Of a stretch of DNA of 64,000 nucleotides, positions 1-12,600 are shown in pieces. Position 1 is the stretch's first letter, and every line of letters starts with the position of its first letter. The DNA lies in NCBI GenBank assembly GCA_003254905.1, contig QANU01021226.1, positions 1 to 64,000 on the forward strand, read 5' to 3'. Made by a program: the position numbers and the translations under genes. The notes under the pieces are model-generated. The model was not told the origin of the DNA. It ran no database searches and was given only the letters and a program-made list of their open reading frames with translations. This DNA comes from Nissolia schottii (lineage: Eukaryota; Streptophyta; Magnoliopsida; Fabales; Fabaceae).

Positions 1-1439
1 GATAATTGTTTATAAGTTGCTTTGTTGATCTTATTGTTTTATTACAAACATAATTGAGCATGCATATATTAAATCTTTAATTGTTATATTCCGCTGCATA
101 GTAACGTTAATTGCATGAAAATGCAATATTTGTTGAAATTGGAATAATTTCTAAAATACTCAATTCACCCCCCTCTTGGGTATTGGTTGCCAAGACCAAC
201 ACATACTTTCGTAGTATAAACTTACTTTCTTTCTCAAAAAACTTTTTTTTCAGCGTAAACTTTCTTTTGATCATATTTTTCTTTTTCTTTCATCGTATCA
301 TATCATTTCTTTCTGGGCATGAACTTGCTTCCTCAGCAAATAAACATGCTTTCTCATCATAATCTTGCTTTCTTAGCATAGACTTGTTTTCTTATCACAG
401 ACTTGCTTTCTTAGCATAGGCTTGCTTTCTCAGCATGGACATGTTTTTTCTTAGCGAAAACTCGCTTGCCTAGCATAACCATTCCTTCTTGCCAGATGGT
501 TAGGGGCATTAAACCCAAGAGAAGGGGATTTATTATATAACTAAGTATATATCTTCAAGGTATACCGAAGAACCTCATGGTGGCTGGAACCTTCTTAAGA
601 CCTTGTTCATTTCCTTATATTCAATTATTATCTTTTCATAATTACATGGTTCATCTTCTAGTTATCTAAGATTGTCTTAACACTAATGGTAACCATTTCC
701 TTATGATGCATAATAATAATTATATAGCACATAATCATAGTTAATAACCATAAACTGTAAACTAAAGTGCACTTGTGTTTTCAGGATATAGGTGCTCTCA
801 TGGACTCTTAAACTCATACTTTTAAACCTATCTTAGGATTTCTTTTTTACTTCTTAACATATTCTTGACTTCTTCCCGAGGCTTCTTGTAGACCCTAGCT
901 TGATTCTCGAAGATATCTTCCTCATCATATTTTGTAACTTTCCTTTATATGTGCCCTAAGCACTTAAAACATATTCTTTCTTTTATTTATGTACTGGCTC
1001 CTTGTAGCCATTGACTTAACCTTTGAGGCATTGCCTCATCATATTCTATAACTTTACTTTCATATGTGCCTTAAGCACTTGTAACACATTATTTATCTTT
1101 TGCTTCTGCACTTTTGTACTCTTAACACTTTAATTTGCATTCTAATTCATTTAGTGACACTCTTTTTAAATTCAATCTCTCTATCTTATATTCTCTTAAA
1201 ACCAAATTGCTCTCTTTACTTATTTTCTTGCTTCCTTTTTAACGCTTAACCTAATTTCACTCTAAAACCCCTTAATCTCAAAAGTGTTAGTGAAGCCTTA
1301 AACTCTTTTACCCATGCATGAACCCTAAATGCTTATCACTTGTGCAATCTTTAAGGACTTAATTTTATTAACCTAAACTCTATTGAACAACTCTTAAACT
1401 CGCATGCATCCTCTAAAAACCCCAATCACTCCTACCTTT
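1..1439. other. Gene-free, pyrimidine-rich intergenic DNA
   Basis: No reading frame here looks like a protein. The first 200 bases end in a C-rich stretch (around 165-178) of the kind seen near the 3' end of some plant LTRs, but I cannot find a matching second LTR. A roughly 45-bp phrase at about 930-975 (TCATCATATT, then GTGCCCTAAGCACTT) recurs diverged at about 1038-1085. The general look is old retroelement non-coding sequence. Confidence 0.5.
305..480 (+). repeat. Short degenerate tandem repeat (about 20-22 bp unit)
   Basis: The phrase AGCATAGACTTGCTTTCTT recurs with small changes about eight times in a row (for example near 316, 338, 360, 380, 400, 420 and 436). It lacks the even spacer/repeat alternation and strict identity of a CRISPR array and looks like a decayed minisatellite. 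Confidence 0.6.
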
Positions 1440-2130
1440 CCATATGGAACACGAATTGCATTATATATGCAATCATCCTTAAAACTCAATTCTCTCACAC
1501 TTGGAACTTCATCCAAAACTCCTTGAACTCACATATATGCACAAAACCCTAATTCTACCCTACTTGAGCTCTTAACCCGAATTTGTACTATATGTACATG
1601 CATTCTCAAAACTCATTTCCTTAACTTAAACACTCACTCAAATCTTCTAAAACTCAAATACATGGATCAAAAATCCTAAACCTATCACTATTCAACTCTT
1701 AAAACCCGAATTGAACTCACATGCATAGGTACTTTAAAAACTTATTTTCTTGACTTGAAATCTCACTTAAACTCTACAAATCTTTTATGCAAAAGCTAAA
1801 ACCCTATCTTTACCTTAATTAAGCTCTCATACCTGAATTTATGTTATATGTTCATGCACTCTCAAAACTCATTTTATTAATTTAAAACTTGCTCAATTCC
1901 TCTAAATCTCACATGAAATAACCAAAACCCTAATTTTACCCTAATTAAGCTCTCATACCCGAATTCTTACTATATGTTCATGCACTCTCAAAACTCATTT
2001 TCTTAACTTAAAAACTCACTCAAGTTCTAAATCTTGCATGCATGAATCAAAAACCTAATTTTGACTAAGCTTGAGTTTCAAACCCGAATTTCTCTTGCAT
2101 GCACATGCACCCTTAAGACTTAATTTTTCT
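1440..2130 (+). repeat. Degenerate tandem repeat, about 120-bp unit, 5-6 copies
   Basis: A module of about 120 bp repeats from roughly 1500 to 2110. Each copy holds, in order, an ACCCTAATT phrase, a GAGCTCTTAACCCGAATT phrase, a TATATGTTCATGCACTCTC phrase, and AAAACTCATTTTCTTAACTT. Copies differ by substitutions and small indels. No protein is encoded. Such arrays are common in the untranslated parts of plant LTR retroelements, but no LTR pair is visible around this one. Confidence 0.6.
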
Positions 2131-3012
2131 TAGTTAAATCTTTACCAAAATCTCTTAAACTCTCTTGCCTTTAGACATCCCTGAAAACAAAAGAGCACAA
2201 TTTAGTTTTCTTAGAAGAACAAATACATAATCTTAACCAAACAATAAACACAAGAAATAATGACAATCAAGCCACTTAAGCAGTGGGTGTTTCGGATTAC
2301 CCAATTTAAGTAAACTTGATGGAAACTTGGCTACTTAGAGGAATCTCCTTGGATGGCTTTGGTGAGGATCCAAAGCTTGTATGCAAGGCCTTCCCAAGCA
2401 AGATGATGGTGGCGGTTTTGATGATGAACTTGGAGCAAACTTGGCTTGACTTTGCTTCTTCCTTGCCCTAGTTTTGCTTGCTCCTTGCTTGGCTTGTTAA
2501 TGGATGATGCTTGGCAATGTCTTGGCAAGGTTTTCTCAAGGGAAATTTGAGAAAATCTTGAGAGGATGACGATGACAAGGCTGCGGTTTTTGGCTCAAAG
2601 AAAATCAAGGAAAGTGATGAAAGGAATTGATGAAATCTTGATGAACACAAGCAAGGCTTTCTGTGGTTGGCTATGGATTTGCATCTAAAGGAAATGAATT
2701 GAAATGAAAGTGAATGAGAGGGCTGTGTATGAGTTTAGTTGCTGAAGGAGAGAAAGAAAAGAAAACAAGAGAATATAATAAGGAAAGAAAGAAAGAAAGC
2801 CGTGGAGTAGCAAGACATTGCTACGGCTTTGCTTGGCTTAATTTATAAAGAAAGCAATTGAAATGAAAATGAATTAATAAGGCCAAGAGATATTCAGTTC
2901 TTAAAGCAAGGAAACAAAGAAACAAAGCTTAAGGGAAAAGGAAGGAAACAAAGGAAATGAAAGAAAGAAAACTGTGGGAACAAGTAAAAGCAACGCTACG
3001 GTTTTTGCTTGC

Positions 3013-3052
<40 letters not shown>

Positions 3053-4610
3053 GAAATGAATTGTAATGTAAATGAATAAACTGAGTGCTGGTGGCTTAAT
3101 TTCAGTTTTCTGAAATTAGTTTTTGTGAAAATAAATAAAGAAATTAAGGAAACAAGGAATCATGGCCATGGATGACTTGTCCTTATGCATGTAACTTAAT
3201 TGCCATAATTCTTGGCATGTGACCTTGGTCATTAGAGCTGAATTTGGGCTGCTTGCTCTTGACCGTGTTTGTGCGTGTGCTCATCTCATTAAATTGTTGA
3301 TTATGTGCGTATTTGTTTCGTAATTTTCCATGTATGTGTGGCGACATGTGTTGCCATACATGCGTGGTGATTAAACAGGATTCCTATAAAATTTAACTAC
3401 CATAAGGACATCATCTAGAAATCTTTCTAAAGAGGAAATTAAATTAATCAATGGTACTTGTGAATCAACTTACATAAAAGTATGTTTCACTAATACCATT
3501 TAGAAATTAATTAAATTCCGGACGAAAGGTAATTGATTCTGACGGCTCGCGAATTCTCGCGATGACTCGAAATTATTACCTTGATAGCTATTTTTGGAAT
3601 AGCATAGTGGCTTAGGTTATAATTCTTAATAAATCACTTTCACATAATTATCTAGTTCGCAAAATGATCTCTAAAGGGAACGGAGAGTTATACGGAAGAC
3701 CACGCGTAACCCTACAAAGATTACTCGTGAGAAAAGGGCATACTTTTATAAAATGGTTCTAAGGTGAAACAAAGATGTTTTAGGACCTTAAAATAATATT
3801 TGAATTTATTCCAAGACATATTTTTGTATTTCAGGAACGAATATGAAGCTACTGAGGCCATCGGTTGGCCAAAGGAGCTTACCGGGCTTATCAAACAGCT
3901 AGAGATTCAGGAAATGTTTTTCGTCTATTCTAAATACTTAGTGGGCATAGGCTTTTATCTATCTTAAGTATTCAGGAAGGTTATTATGTTTTTCTTTTAG
4001 TTCTTTAGGTTTTGAGGGAGGTAGGGTTTGTCCATCAAGAGTTTGCTCTACGGTTGACACAAGGAAAAGTTCTTGATTTGGTACAGTGAGACATGGAGAA
4101 TTTGTTTCTCTAATGATCTTCATACCATTTTAACATGAAATGATGACTAATAGATGAACGAGGTAGTGACTTAGAGGAGTTAGCTAAAGAAAGAACAAGA
4201 GGATTTTTCAAGAAACAACGTGGAAACTTAGAGAATTCTCAAATGAAAACCTAAGGGGAATGTGTTGACTTTTACTGCAACTGGATTTGAATGGCCCGAT
4301 TTGGGGTTTTTAAACTTTGAGGAAAACTGAAACGTATTGGAGATAGAGGGCTTGTTGAGGCATCTTTATGCATTTGCAATGAGTTTTGCCTTTACGGAGG
4401 CGAAAGAGGATTTGGTGTATGAATGGAAGAAAAGAAAAAGAATTCACTTGGATCCCTAACTGAAAGGATCTTAAATGTCCAAGTGAAATATGGGAAATTA
4501 TGAGACATGATTATTCTTTTTAAAAGAGATGGCGACAACACATGGCCAAAAGGTCAAGTGCCAGGGAAAGAGCACATTGAGACAGTGCGCAGAATAGCGG
4601 GAAAAAAGCG
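2131..4610. other. Gene-free region, possibly retroelement-derived
   Basis: No convincing gene. The part at 2330-3060 is purine-rich with repeated GAAAGAAAG and GGAAATGAA words. The stretch at 3360-3830 has the look of an LTR edge region but no partner repeat. Short minus-strand frames at 2331-2650 overlap in different frames and have skewed composition, so I do not accept them as genes. Confidence 0.45.
3017..3048. repeat. (AT)n microsatellite
   Basis: About 16 uninterrupted AT dinucleotides. A likely length-variable marker. Confidence 0.9.
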
Positions 4611-4614
4611 GGGC

Positions 4615-4975
4615 GTTACATCGCACATGGAAGGATGTCTTCGTGGAAAGGGGTGATATGGCGGTTAACGTGCCCACCATTAGTCAAGTGGATAAAAGGA
4701 CTAACATGACAGATTTTTTGAATTGAAAGAGACAAAATTTACCGAAATTTTTTTAGGACGGACTAAGTTAGGGGTTCATGTGCCTCGCACATGGAATGAT
4801 GCCTACATGGAAGAGAGTGACGTGGCGATTAATGTGCCACGTCGCTTCATTAACCGTCATGTCAGTACTTACCGTTAGTCAAGCGGACCAAAAGGACTAA
4901 TGGGATCGATTTTTTGAATTGAGATAGACGAAATTGGCCAAAAATTTTTTAGAGGGACTAAGTTAGGGGTTTATC
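4615..4975 (+). repeat. Direct duplication of about 180 bp
   Basis: Two adjacent diverged copies, about 4620-4785 and 4786-4975. Each runs from a CGCACATGGAA start through GTGGCG(G/A)TTAA, an AGTCAAG(T/C)GGA phrase and GATTTTTTGAATTGA to a shared end of GACTAAGTTAGGGGTT. The wording is typical of plant repeat ends, but I cannot assign a family. Confidence 0.6.
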
Positions 4976-5548
4976 CTAAAATGAATCACGCTTCGACTAG
5001 AAAAACATAAATCACGAAAAAAAAAGTTATAATACAAAAAAAAAAAAAACTTGGAAAATCTAATTCGCCAACACATATATCAATCTACAAATTTTTGTGG
5101 ATCACACTCGGTTTTTTTATAAATAAAATAAAAAAAATGACAAATGTGGTTGATAGAAGTAACTAAATTGATAACTATTGACGAGTTATGTTTTCTCAGC
5201 ATTATTCTAAAATGAACCAGTCGTTATAAATACACTTGCTTTTATAATTTTATTTCATGTTATTATTATAGTTCTAGTAAAAAAATTATATAGTTATAGT
5301 TATATATAATTACATGCTCATATTATTATATGAGTTTAATTCATATATATTAATAGTATAATCTTTTTTAATTATCATTCAATCAAATATTATCACATAA
5401 GTCAATGTGTTTAATGTTTACACTCATTACTTTAAATATAAATAAAAGTATTTGATTTAGGGATGACAAAAACTTCAACGAACAAGAGTATCAATAAATA
5501 TTACCTCTAATAGATACGCGGAAACCATTTTCTTACCTAGCTATGAGA
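4976..5548. other. AT-rich intergenic DNA, nothing recognised
   Basis: Very AT-rich with poly-A runs and no coding signal. It ends at the target-site duplication ACATG of the downstream LTR element. Confidence 0.5.
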
Positions 5549-5553
5549 ACATG

Positions 5554-5827
5554 TGATAGGAAAAATTAAGAGTACACTACTAAAAGATGCATAAAATTGT
5601 GCTAAGAATTACTAAAATGATAAACAACATAAGTGAAATTATTCTTTCTTCCTCCCTTGCATAATATGAAAGGGTACATTTATAGTAAATACTAAACTAG
5701 TCTAAAACCTTCTAGAAGACACTTGTGACACCCTAATATGCTATGAGAAATATTCCTCTAGATGACACAACATCACACTTATCTAATACTTATAATATCA
5801 TAATTATTCTAATATCTATTCCTATCA
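5554..5827 (+). repeat. 5' long terminal repeat
   Basis: 274 bp, TG...CA bounded, with a 5-bp target duplication on its outer side. It matches the copy at 7514-7781 nearly throughout, with scattered substitutions and small indels, so the insertion is not brand new. Confidence 0.88.
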
Positions 5828-7513
5828 CTCCATTCCCCTAGACATTAACCGCGTCTGCAAGGTTGTTAAATTAAAAGCAATAATCCTAAAAATAATAATA
5901 ATCTTTGTTGTTGTTTTTTTTCAAGTGCCAGCCACCAAAAAAATTTATTCCTGGGTCTCATTGCTTCTCGCCAAGCCCAATAGACAAGTGGCAACAATGC
6001 TCCTCATCATTAATAAAAGGACATAACTAGGCTTAGCCCAATTTGACCATGGTTTGGATCATTACCACCCAAATAGGTCGAGCATAACCTAATACCAAGT
6101 AACCCAACTTAAATTGGTCACAGGTTGCCCTAGCAACCACTTCCTTCTTCTTTCTCCCAGAAGTTTATCGAATCTTCTTCTCCCAACCTTTTGCTGTTGC
6201 ATGATTCTTGTCCTTCCTCCTACAAAAGTTGAGTGTTTCCTCATTCTTCTTCTTTATCATCCCTCTTCCTCTCCTACAATAACAAAGCCGCTGCCATGCC
6301 TGATTTTGCCTGCTCTCTGTCACTCTGTGGGCGCCTTGTATGCTTTAGTCCTTCCTCTTTCTGACTTCTCCTTTCCCTAGAAGCAACCAAAACTGACTTA
6401 CGACTGCCTTCCTAGCTTGCAACATCATCGTCAACTTGCTAGCAGAGACAGTGCTTCGTTGGTCGCCCTCACCTCGGTGACAATTGTCGTCATCGCATTT
6501 TGCCTCATTCACTACAACTAGAATCATCGTGGACTCTAGCATCAAGATCACTAATACGTCGGCTACATCATGAGCGTCTCCACGATGGGAAGATCCGTCA
6601 CTACGCTTACAATCTTTCACGACGGTAAGACCACAGTCATCCCAAGTTCCTCTGGTTGCAGCTATATCGTCTACGTGACGTGTCTGCTCCCTATCTCTGA
6701 TAAGGAACACCGCTCCCAAAAGAGACGCTGGTGGTCGATTTGCCTCCACCACTGTCAACAAATTTAGATCTGAGCTTGAACACTTGATTTCTGCCTTTTC
6801 TCCCTCTTTTTCTTTTTCTATTTTCTCTTTTTCTAGATCTGGTTGTTATTGTGGAGAGTGTGGAGTTGGTGGATTTGGTGGCGGTTGAGGTTGTAATGGG
6901 GGTTTTGTTGGTGTTGGTGTTGGTGTTGGTGTTGATGGCAGTGGTGGTTCGGATGGTGGTGAGATGAGCGATTGTGGTTGTGGTAGTGGTGTTGGTTTGG
7001 GTTGTGAAAAGGGTGGCAGATAGTAGAATATGACATATGGGTTTGGTTGTGTTGGTGTTGAGGCTTAGGAGTGATGGTTATGATGAAGGTGTTGTTGGTG
7101 GTAGTGGTGGTTGTAGTTGTGGTTATGTTGGTGGTGTTGGTAGCACTAGTGGATTTGTTGTTGGTGATAGTGGTGGGAAGGAGATGTTGATGGTGGTGGG
7201 TCTGGTGGTTTAGGTGGGGATATAGGAGGTGGCCCTATTAGTGCTGGTGGGGCCTGTGACCACAATGAGTTGGACGGGAATAGTGGTGGTGATTGTGACC
7301 AAAGTTGTGGTGGTGGATCTCTTGTTGGTGAAGAATGTGGCGGATAGTAGAGTTGTTGATAGTAGTAATGGTGGTTATGTTAGTGGTAGTTAAGGTTGGT
7401 TGGTGATTACAAAAACGACCATAGTTGTTGTGGCGATGGTGGTGAGTAGGAGTATGGTGGTGACAGTGAATACATGGTAGATGTGGGAGTGAGTTCTAAA
7501 CGAGAGCACTAAT

Positions 7514-7781
7514 TGATAGGAAAAATTAAGAGTGCACTACTAAAAGATGCATAAAACTGTGTTAAGAATTACTAAAATGATAAACAACATAATTGAAATT
7601 ATTCTTTCTTCCTCTCATGTGAAATGGTACATTTATAGTAAATACTAACGTAGTCTAGAACTTTCTAGAAGACACTTATAACGCCCTAATTTTCTACGAG
7701 AAATATTCCTCTAGATGACACAAGATCACACTTATCTAATACCTTATAATATCATAATTATTCTAATATTTATTCCTATCA
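7514..7781 (+). repeat. 3' long terminal repeat
   Basis: 268 bp copy of the 5' LTR, followed at once by the second target-site copy ACATG (7782-7786). Confidence 0.88.
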
Positions 7782-7786
7782 ACATG

Positions 7787-8403
7787 TATCCATAGCCATT
7801 TGCTATAGACGTGGCTAAATTCCCCAACTTATCAACGTGTTTGCCCAAACCTTATACTACATGAATTAGTAAAATAAAATGTAATATGTACTTATTTTGT
7901 ATGGGATATTGCATTAACTCATATTATATATTATTGAATAAAATCTTATTAGGATGTGACTTTTATTAAAATTTCATCAAATAGGAATATGTAAAAGCAT
8001 CTCCAACAAATGCTTCTTAATAATCTCTATTTTGGTCTCACACTTACTACATTGACATCACATCATCCATGCGTCATAAGAATAAAATGTCTAAAAGCAT
8101 CTACTTTTTCTCTAATTGAAGGGGCTAACTTTGCTCTCAACTATGACTTCACTTTAAATAGGTTTTCAACTATCATATTTTGTTTAAAAAATATATAAAT
8201 AAAAAAGGTTGTCACATGACATATATTATATAACTATTAGTAGGAGATAAGGTAAGTTAAATTCCTCTTTAGAATAATTTTGACACTTTTTTGTTTATCT
8301 TATTAAAATGTGACTTTCTTTTTCCGGATTCTAATGGAGTGAAAAAAAACTGAAACACAAAATATAAATTTTAAGAGTGAGTCATTAGAAATTTCTTGCA
8401 TGA
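7787..8403. other. Intergenic DNA, nothing recognised
   Basis: AT-rich sequence between two transposons, with no convincing reading frame or repeat structure. Confidence 0.5.
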
Positions 8404-8412
8404 AATAAATAC

Positions 8413-9639
8413 GAGTTTTTTTACTAAAATACCCCTGATACACAAACCAAAATGCCCCTGCTTCCAAACATTTAACAAAACTACCCCTGTTTTGGCTGAC
8501 GTGACATTCACGCTTTGCGTGGCGAACCACATTAGATTCACCAACAAGGTTGCCAAATCCAATAGGAATTCGCCAACAGGGTTGTCAAATCCAATAGGAA
8601 TTTGCCAACCGGGTTGGTGAATTCCTATTGGATTTGGCAACCCTGTTGGCAAATTTGGACTAACCCTAATCCTAATCAAACCCTAACCCTAAACCCTAAT
8701 CAACCGATTTGGCAAATTAGGAATTTGCCATCCAGGTTGGCGAATTAAGAATTCGCCATCCAGGTTGGCGAATTTGAACCCGGCCCATATAACCCTAACC
8801 TTAATCAAACTTTAGCCCTAAACCCTAATCAACCCTAATAAACCCTATCCCTAAACCCTAATCAACCAATTTAGTGAATCATCTGGGTTGGAAAATTTGA
8901 ACTCAACCTATAACCCTAACCCTAATCAAACCCTAGCCCCAAACCCTAATCAACCAGTTTGGCGAATTCAATCAGAATTCGCCATTCAAGTTGGCAAATT
9001 TGAACCTTGACCCATATAACCCCAACACTACTCAAACCCTAGCCCTAAACCTTAATCAAACGGTTTGGCGAATTCAATAGGAATTCATCATCTGGGTTGA
9101 CAAATTTGAACCGACCCATATAACCCCAACCCTAATCAAACCCTAGCCCTAAACCCTACTAGGATTAGGATTTAGGATTAGGGTTGATTAGAGGTTAGGG
9201 TTATGGTATGATATTGTGGTTTAGGGGTAGGGTTAATTAGGATTTAGGGTTAGGGTTTGATTAGGGTTGATTAGGATTTAGGAATAGGGTTTGATTAGGG
9301 TTGGGGTTATATGGGTAGAGTTCAAATTCGCCAACCCGGATGGCGAATTCCTATTAAATTCGCTAAACCAGTTAATTAGGGTTTAGGGCTAGGGTTTGAT
9401 TAGGGTTAGGGTTAGTCAAAATTCGCCAACCCGATTGGCGAATTCCTATTAGATTTGACAACCCTGTTGGCAAATCTCAACACTATTTGCCAAGCATGTA
9501 GGTGAATCTGACGTGGCTCGCCAGGCAGAGCGCGAATGCCACGTCAGCTAAAACAGGGATAGTTTTGTTAAATGTTTAAAAACATGAGTATTTTGGTAAT
9601 TTATTTATGTATCAGGGATATTTTAATAAAAAAAAACTC
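8413..9639. mobile_element. Foldback Mutator-like element with telomere-like repeats
   Basis: The two ends are long inverted repeats. The left end begins GAGTTTTTTTACTAAAATA and the right end is its diverged reverse complement. Both arms carry CTGACGTG and TTTAACAAAACTA(C/T)CCCTG phrases followed by repeated GGCGAATT/AATTCGCC words. The 9 bp AATAAATAC are duplicated exactly outside each end (8404-8412 and 9640-9648), the target size typical of Mutator-like transposons. The arms run almost to a centre near 9165, so the 1.2-kb element could fold into one long hairpin. No transposase is encoded, so it must depend on enzymes made elsewhere. Confidence 0.85.
8645..9440. repeat. Telomere-like (AACCCTA)n-rich tandem units, inverted about a centre
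   Basis: Left of about 9165 the strand carries repeated AACCCTAACCCTAATCAAACCC phrases in units of about 125 bp, alternating with GGCGAATT...AATTCGCC phrases, roughly four units. Right of the centre the same phrases appear reversed (TTAGGGTTTGATTAGGG). The match to the plant telomere heptamer is degenerate, so this is element-internal sequence and not a chromosome end. Confidence 0.75.
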
Positions 9640-9648
9640 AATAAATAC

Positions 9649-12600
9649 ATATAACACAGCCAACTACGGTGCGGCATTCACCGGTTGTTCGGTTTATCCA
9701 ATAGGATTATGGCAATTTTCGTGTACGGCTAGGTATTAGGTTACACAAAATGACAAATTTTGTTGTCCTATACATTTTATAATTATATTTCTCTAAAATT
9801 GCTATGGGATCAGTCTAGAAATTTTGTTGTCAAGTTCAGTCATATGCCTACCAATAATATGCTAAAAGCAAAATTGATATATAAATTGATCACATCACAT
9901 GCAATTATTCCAGCTAAGAAAACTTATAATGGATTTTCACATTTGGTAGTAGCACAACCGTACACGTGTTTTTTTCAGATTGAGTTCTACCAACCTTTTT
10001 GCCAAAAGGAACACCATATTGATGAACACCTTCCAAACCTTATGTTCCTGGGCCCTTGTGTAATTTATGTATTAAATAATTTGAGTGCAATCCTATCTTG
10101 AGGGTGAAAACGAATAAAATACCAGATGCATGCTCTTGTGTGTGATTCCTTAAGGATTGACAGTGACAGGTGTATATATATCATTCGAATTTTTCTAATT
10201 TTCCCATCTGTTAGATCCTTTTGGCTCTCACAAAAGAGAGGTAAACAACAATTTTTTGTACTCGCATGCACACGATTCAATAATTTTAGGGGAGTTATAT
10301 GTCTGGTGTCTCTAATACACCATACCTTCCCATAGTTAAAACAAAAAATTGATAGAATTTTAAATAATTATGTAATTTGAAATTTTGATTTTTGAAAATA
10401 ATAATTGAAAAATTTATGTAATTATACATAAATTAAAGTATCATTATAAATTTTTTGTAATTAATTGACAATTTTAAATTAATATAATATTAAATTGTAT
10501 TTTTTTATGATGAGAGAGTATGATGCTTCTAAGGGCACCAAAGATCTACCATAATTTTATTTCGTGCCTTGTGATGAATATTGTCGAAAACTATTAGGCT
10601 ATGTTTACGAGTTTTGTTTTAGAGGAGAATGGAAGAAAGAGGAAGATTTATGCGAATTATACCTTGTTCACGAGTTTTAATTTTGTTTGGAGGGGAAGAC
10701 ATCTAAAATTTTTATTAATCTTCAAATTTTTTAAAAATATTCATTTATTAGTTTCTTAAATTAAGAGAATTTAATTAATTTTTAATTGAATGTATTTAAT
10801 CCTTATTAAAACTTTTAAATACAATTTTATCATTCAATTTAACATATTAATTATATTGGGTTAAAAATGTTTTTAATCTCTCAAAAATTGCAAATTTTTT
10901 GGGTTAACGGTCCAACTTAATTTGTGGGAGACATTACTCTTGCAAATGCGCTTATCAAGAATTGAACTTGTGTCCCCATCCTTATGAAAAACTAAGTTGC
11001 TTACCACTTGTCCAATAGTTTGTTGGTTTTATATTTAGTTATTATAACAAATGTTAAATTGTAAAAAAAATTATAAACCCCCAATTGTTTTGTTACACCC
11101 CAACTTAGGTACGTGACCAGCACGCAAGAGACTAATTGAAGCCTCTGAAATGCTTTTCATAAAAACATGCACTTTAACTTTAATTAAAACTAATAAAACT
11201 TTTGTTTTTCTGAATGAACTCTTTTATATAAAACATAAATATACATGATAAAATAGGCGGTTGGTCCAAGGATCCTACCTATATACAATTGGAGCACTCT
11301 AGACATAACTTGATTACAAAATAAAAATAAACTAACAATTCCTATAGATAGCTTCACCTCAAGGTGAATTGCTGACTCTTGGATTCTGACTGTCGCTACG
11401 CTGACCATAAACTCCACGCTACGCTACGTTGCTTCATAACCTGTAACTTGAAAACTCCATGCTCCGCGACGCTGCTTCATAGGAGGTGAGGGGTGAGAAT
11501 TCTGTGGGGAGAGTCTCAGCGAGAAGCCGTCCGCACGGCGACATGGGACACTTTTAAAAAAACACATGACATGCAAATGCAATACATAATAGCAAACATA
11601 TATAGAAAACATAAAACTTTTCTATAATAACTAATACATAAAAGCATTTGAAAATATAATATAGTTGAGGAGTTTCTCTAGATAGACGTTCCGAGCATTA
11701 CGATTTAATTGTTCCTGAAATGTTTGAGTTTTACGATCTTGCCCCCTAATCTACATGATATAATACATGACACCGGGCATCACGGGCTGCCATGTCTGGG
11801 CTTTACGATCTCATCCCTAATCTACATGAATCCTATTCTATTTCACGATAGTATAAGGTATACTAGGGTCAACGTAGGCTTTCACTGACTTACAGTTTTT
11901 AAATGCATAACATAACATGATCATAATAACATAATCTTTTATCTGATACCAATAACATGCATAACATGACTTAATATATTTATTAAATGTTTTATTTTGA
12001 AAAAAATAAAGGCAGACTAAAATCTCATATTTAGGGAGGTTTCCAGGTAAGAGAGGTGCGTCATAATTGACATCTTAAGTATCAAGTTTTGTCCAGAACC
12101 TTTCCTTAACATGTTTTTCCCACCAAAATCTTTCTCTAACATTATCTTTTATTATGGGTTTAACTAAATAGTATGAGTATCTATATCATTTAATGTTAAT
12201 CATACACACACAATATGAATATATTTAATGCAATAAATGTGGTCCCTTGTAGTTCTAAAAAATAGTTTCATGATTTTTTAAAAATATATTCATAAATATC
12301 TATTTCATAAATAAAGATTTTCTAAATAAATATTCATAAGAAAATAACTTAATTAAATAAAAGAATTCATAATAATAACTAACTTCGCAAATGCATAAAA
12401 TAAAATAATAAATTCTACCTCCTAGGATTTTATAAAACAAGCATAAATAAAATAATGTTAAAATAAATAAATAAATAAATAACTTTAAATAAAATACATG
12501 GTCTAAACTAGACCGCGAAGAAAGCTGCTCACGTTAACATGACTAATTGCTAAGGAGCACTAAGCTCTTGACACACCCTACGTGGAGACACTGCTTCCCA

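Larger units (their letters stand above)
5554..7781 (+). mobile_element. Short non-autonomous LTR retroelement (2.2 kb)
   Basis: Two direct repeats of about 270 bp (5554-5827 and 7514-7781) bound the element. Each starts TGATAGGAA and ends TTCCTATCA, the usual TG...CA ends with short inverted repeats. The host sequence ACATG is duplicated exactly at 5549-5553 and 7782-7786, which proves insertion as a unit. The 1.7-kb interior has no gag or pol reading frame. It has a C/T-rich half and, at about 6840-7480, a long GGTGGT/GTTGGT-rich simple-sequence half. No standard initiator-tRNA primer site is obvious after the 5' LTR. By size it resembles TRIM-like elements mobilised by another element's enzymes. 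The strand is nominal. Confidence 0.88.

Noticed and set aside
305..480. CRISPR-like array
   Set aside because: Units are adjacent and variable without unique spacers, and the context is a plant nuclear genome.
6345..6761. 138-codon minus-strand open frame
   Set aside because: Lies inside the LTR element, has no recognised motif and skewed composition; an open frame on the other strand overlaps it.
6833..7036. His/Asn-rich minus-strand frame
   Set aside because: A translation of the GGT/GTT simple repeat.
8645..9440. Possible true telomere or chromosome-end fusion
   Set aside because: The AACCCTA repeats are degenerate, mixed with other words, and lie inside an element with a perfect 9-bp target duplication.
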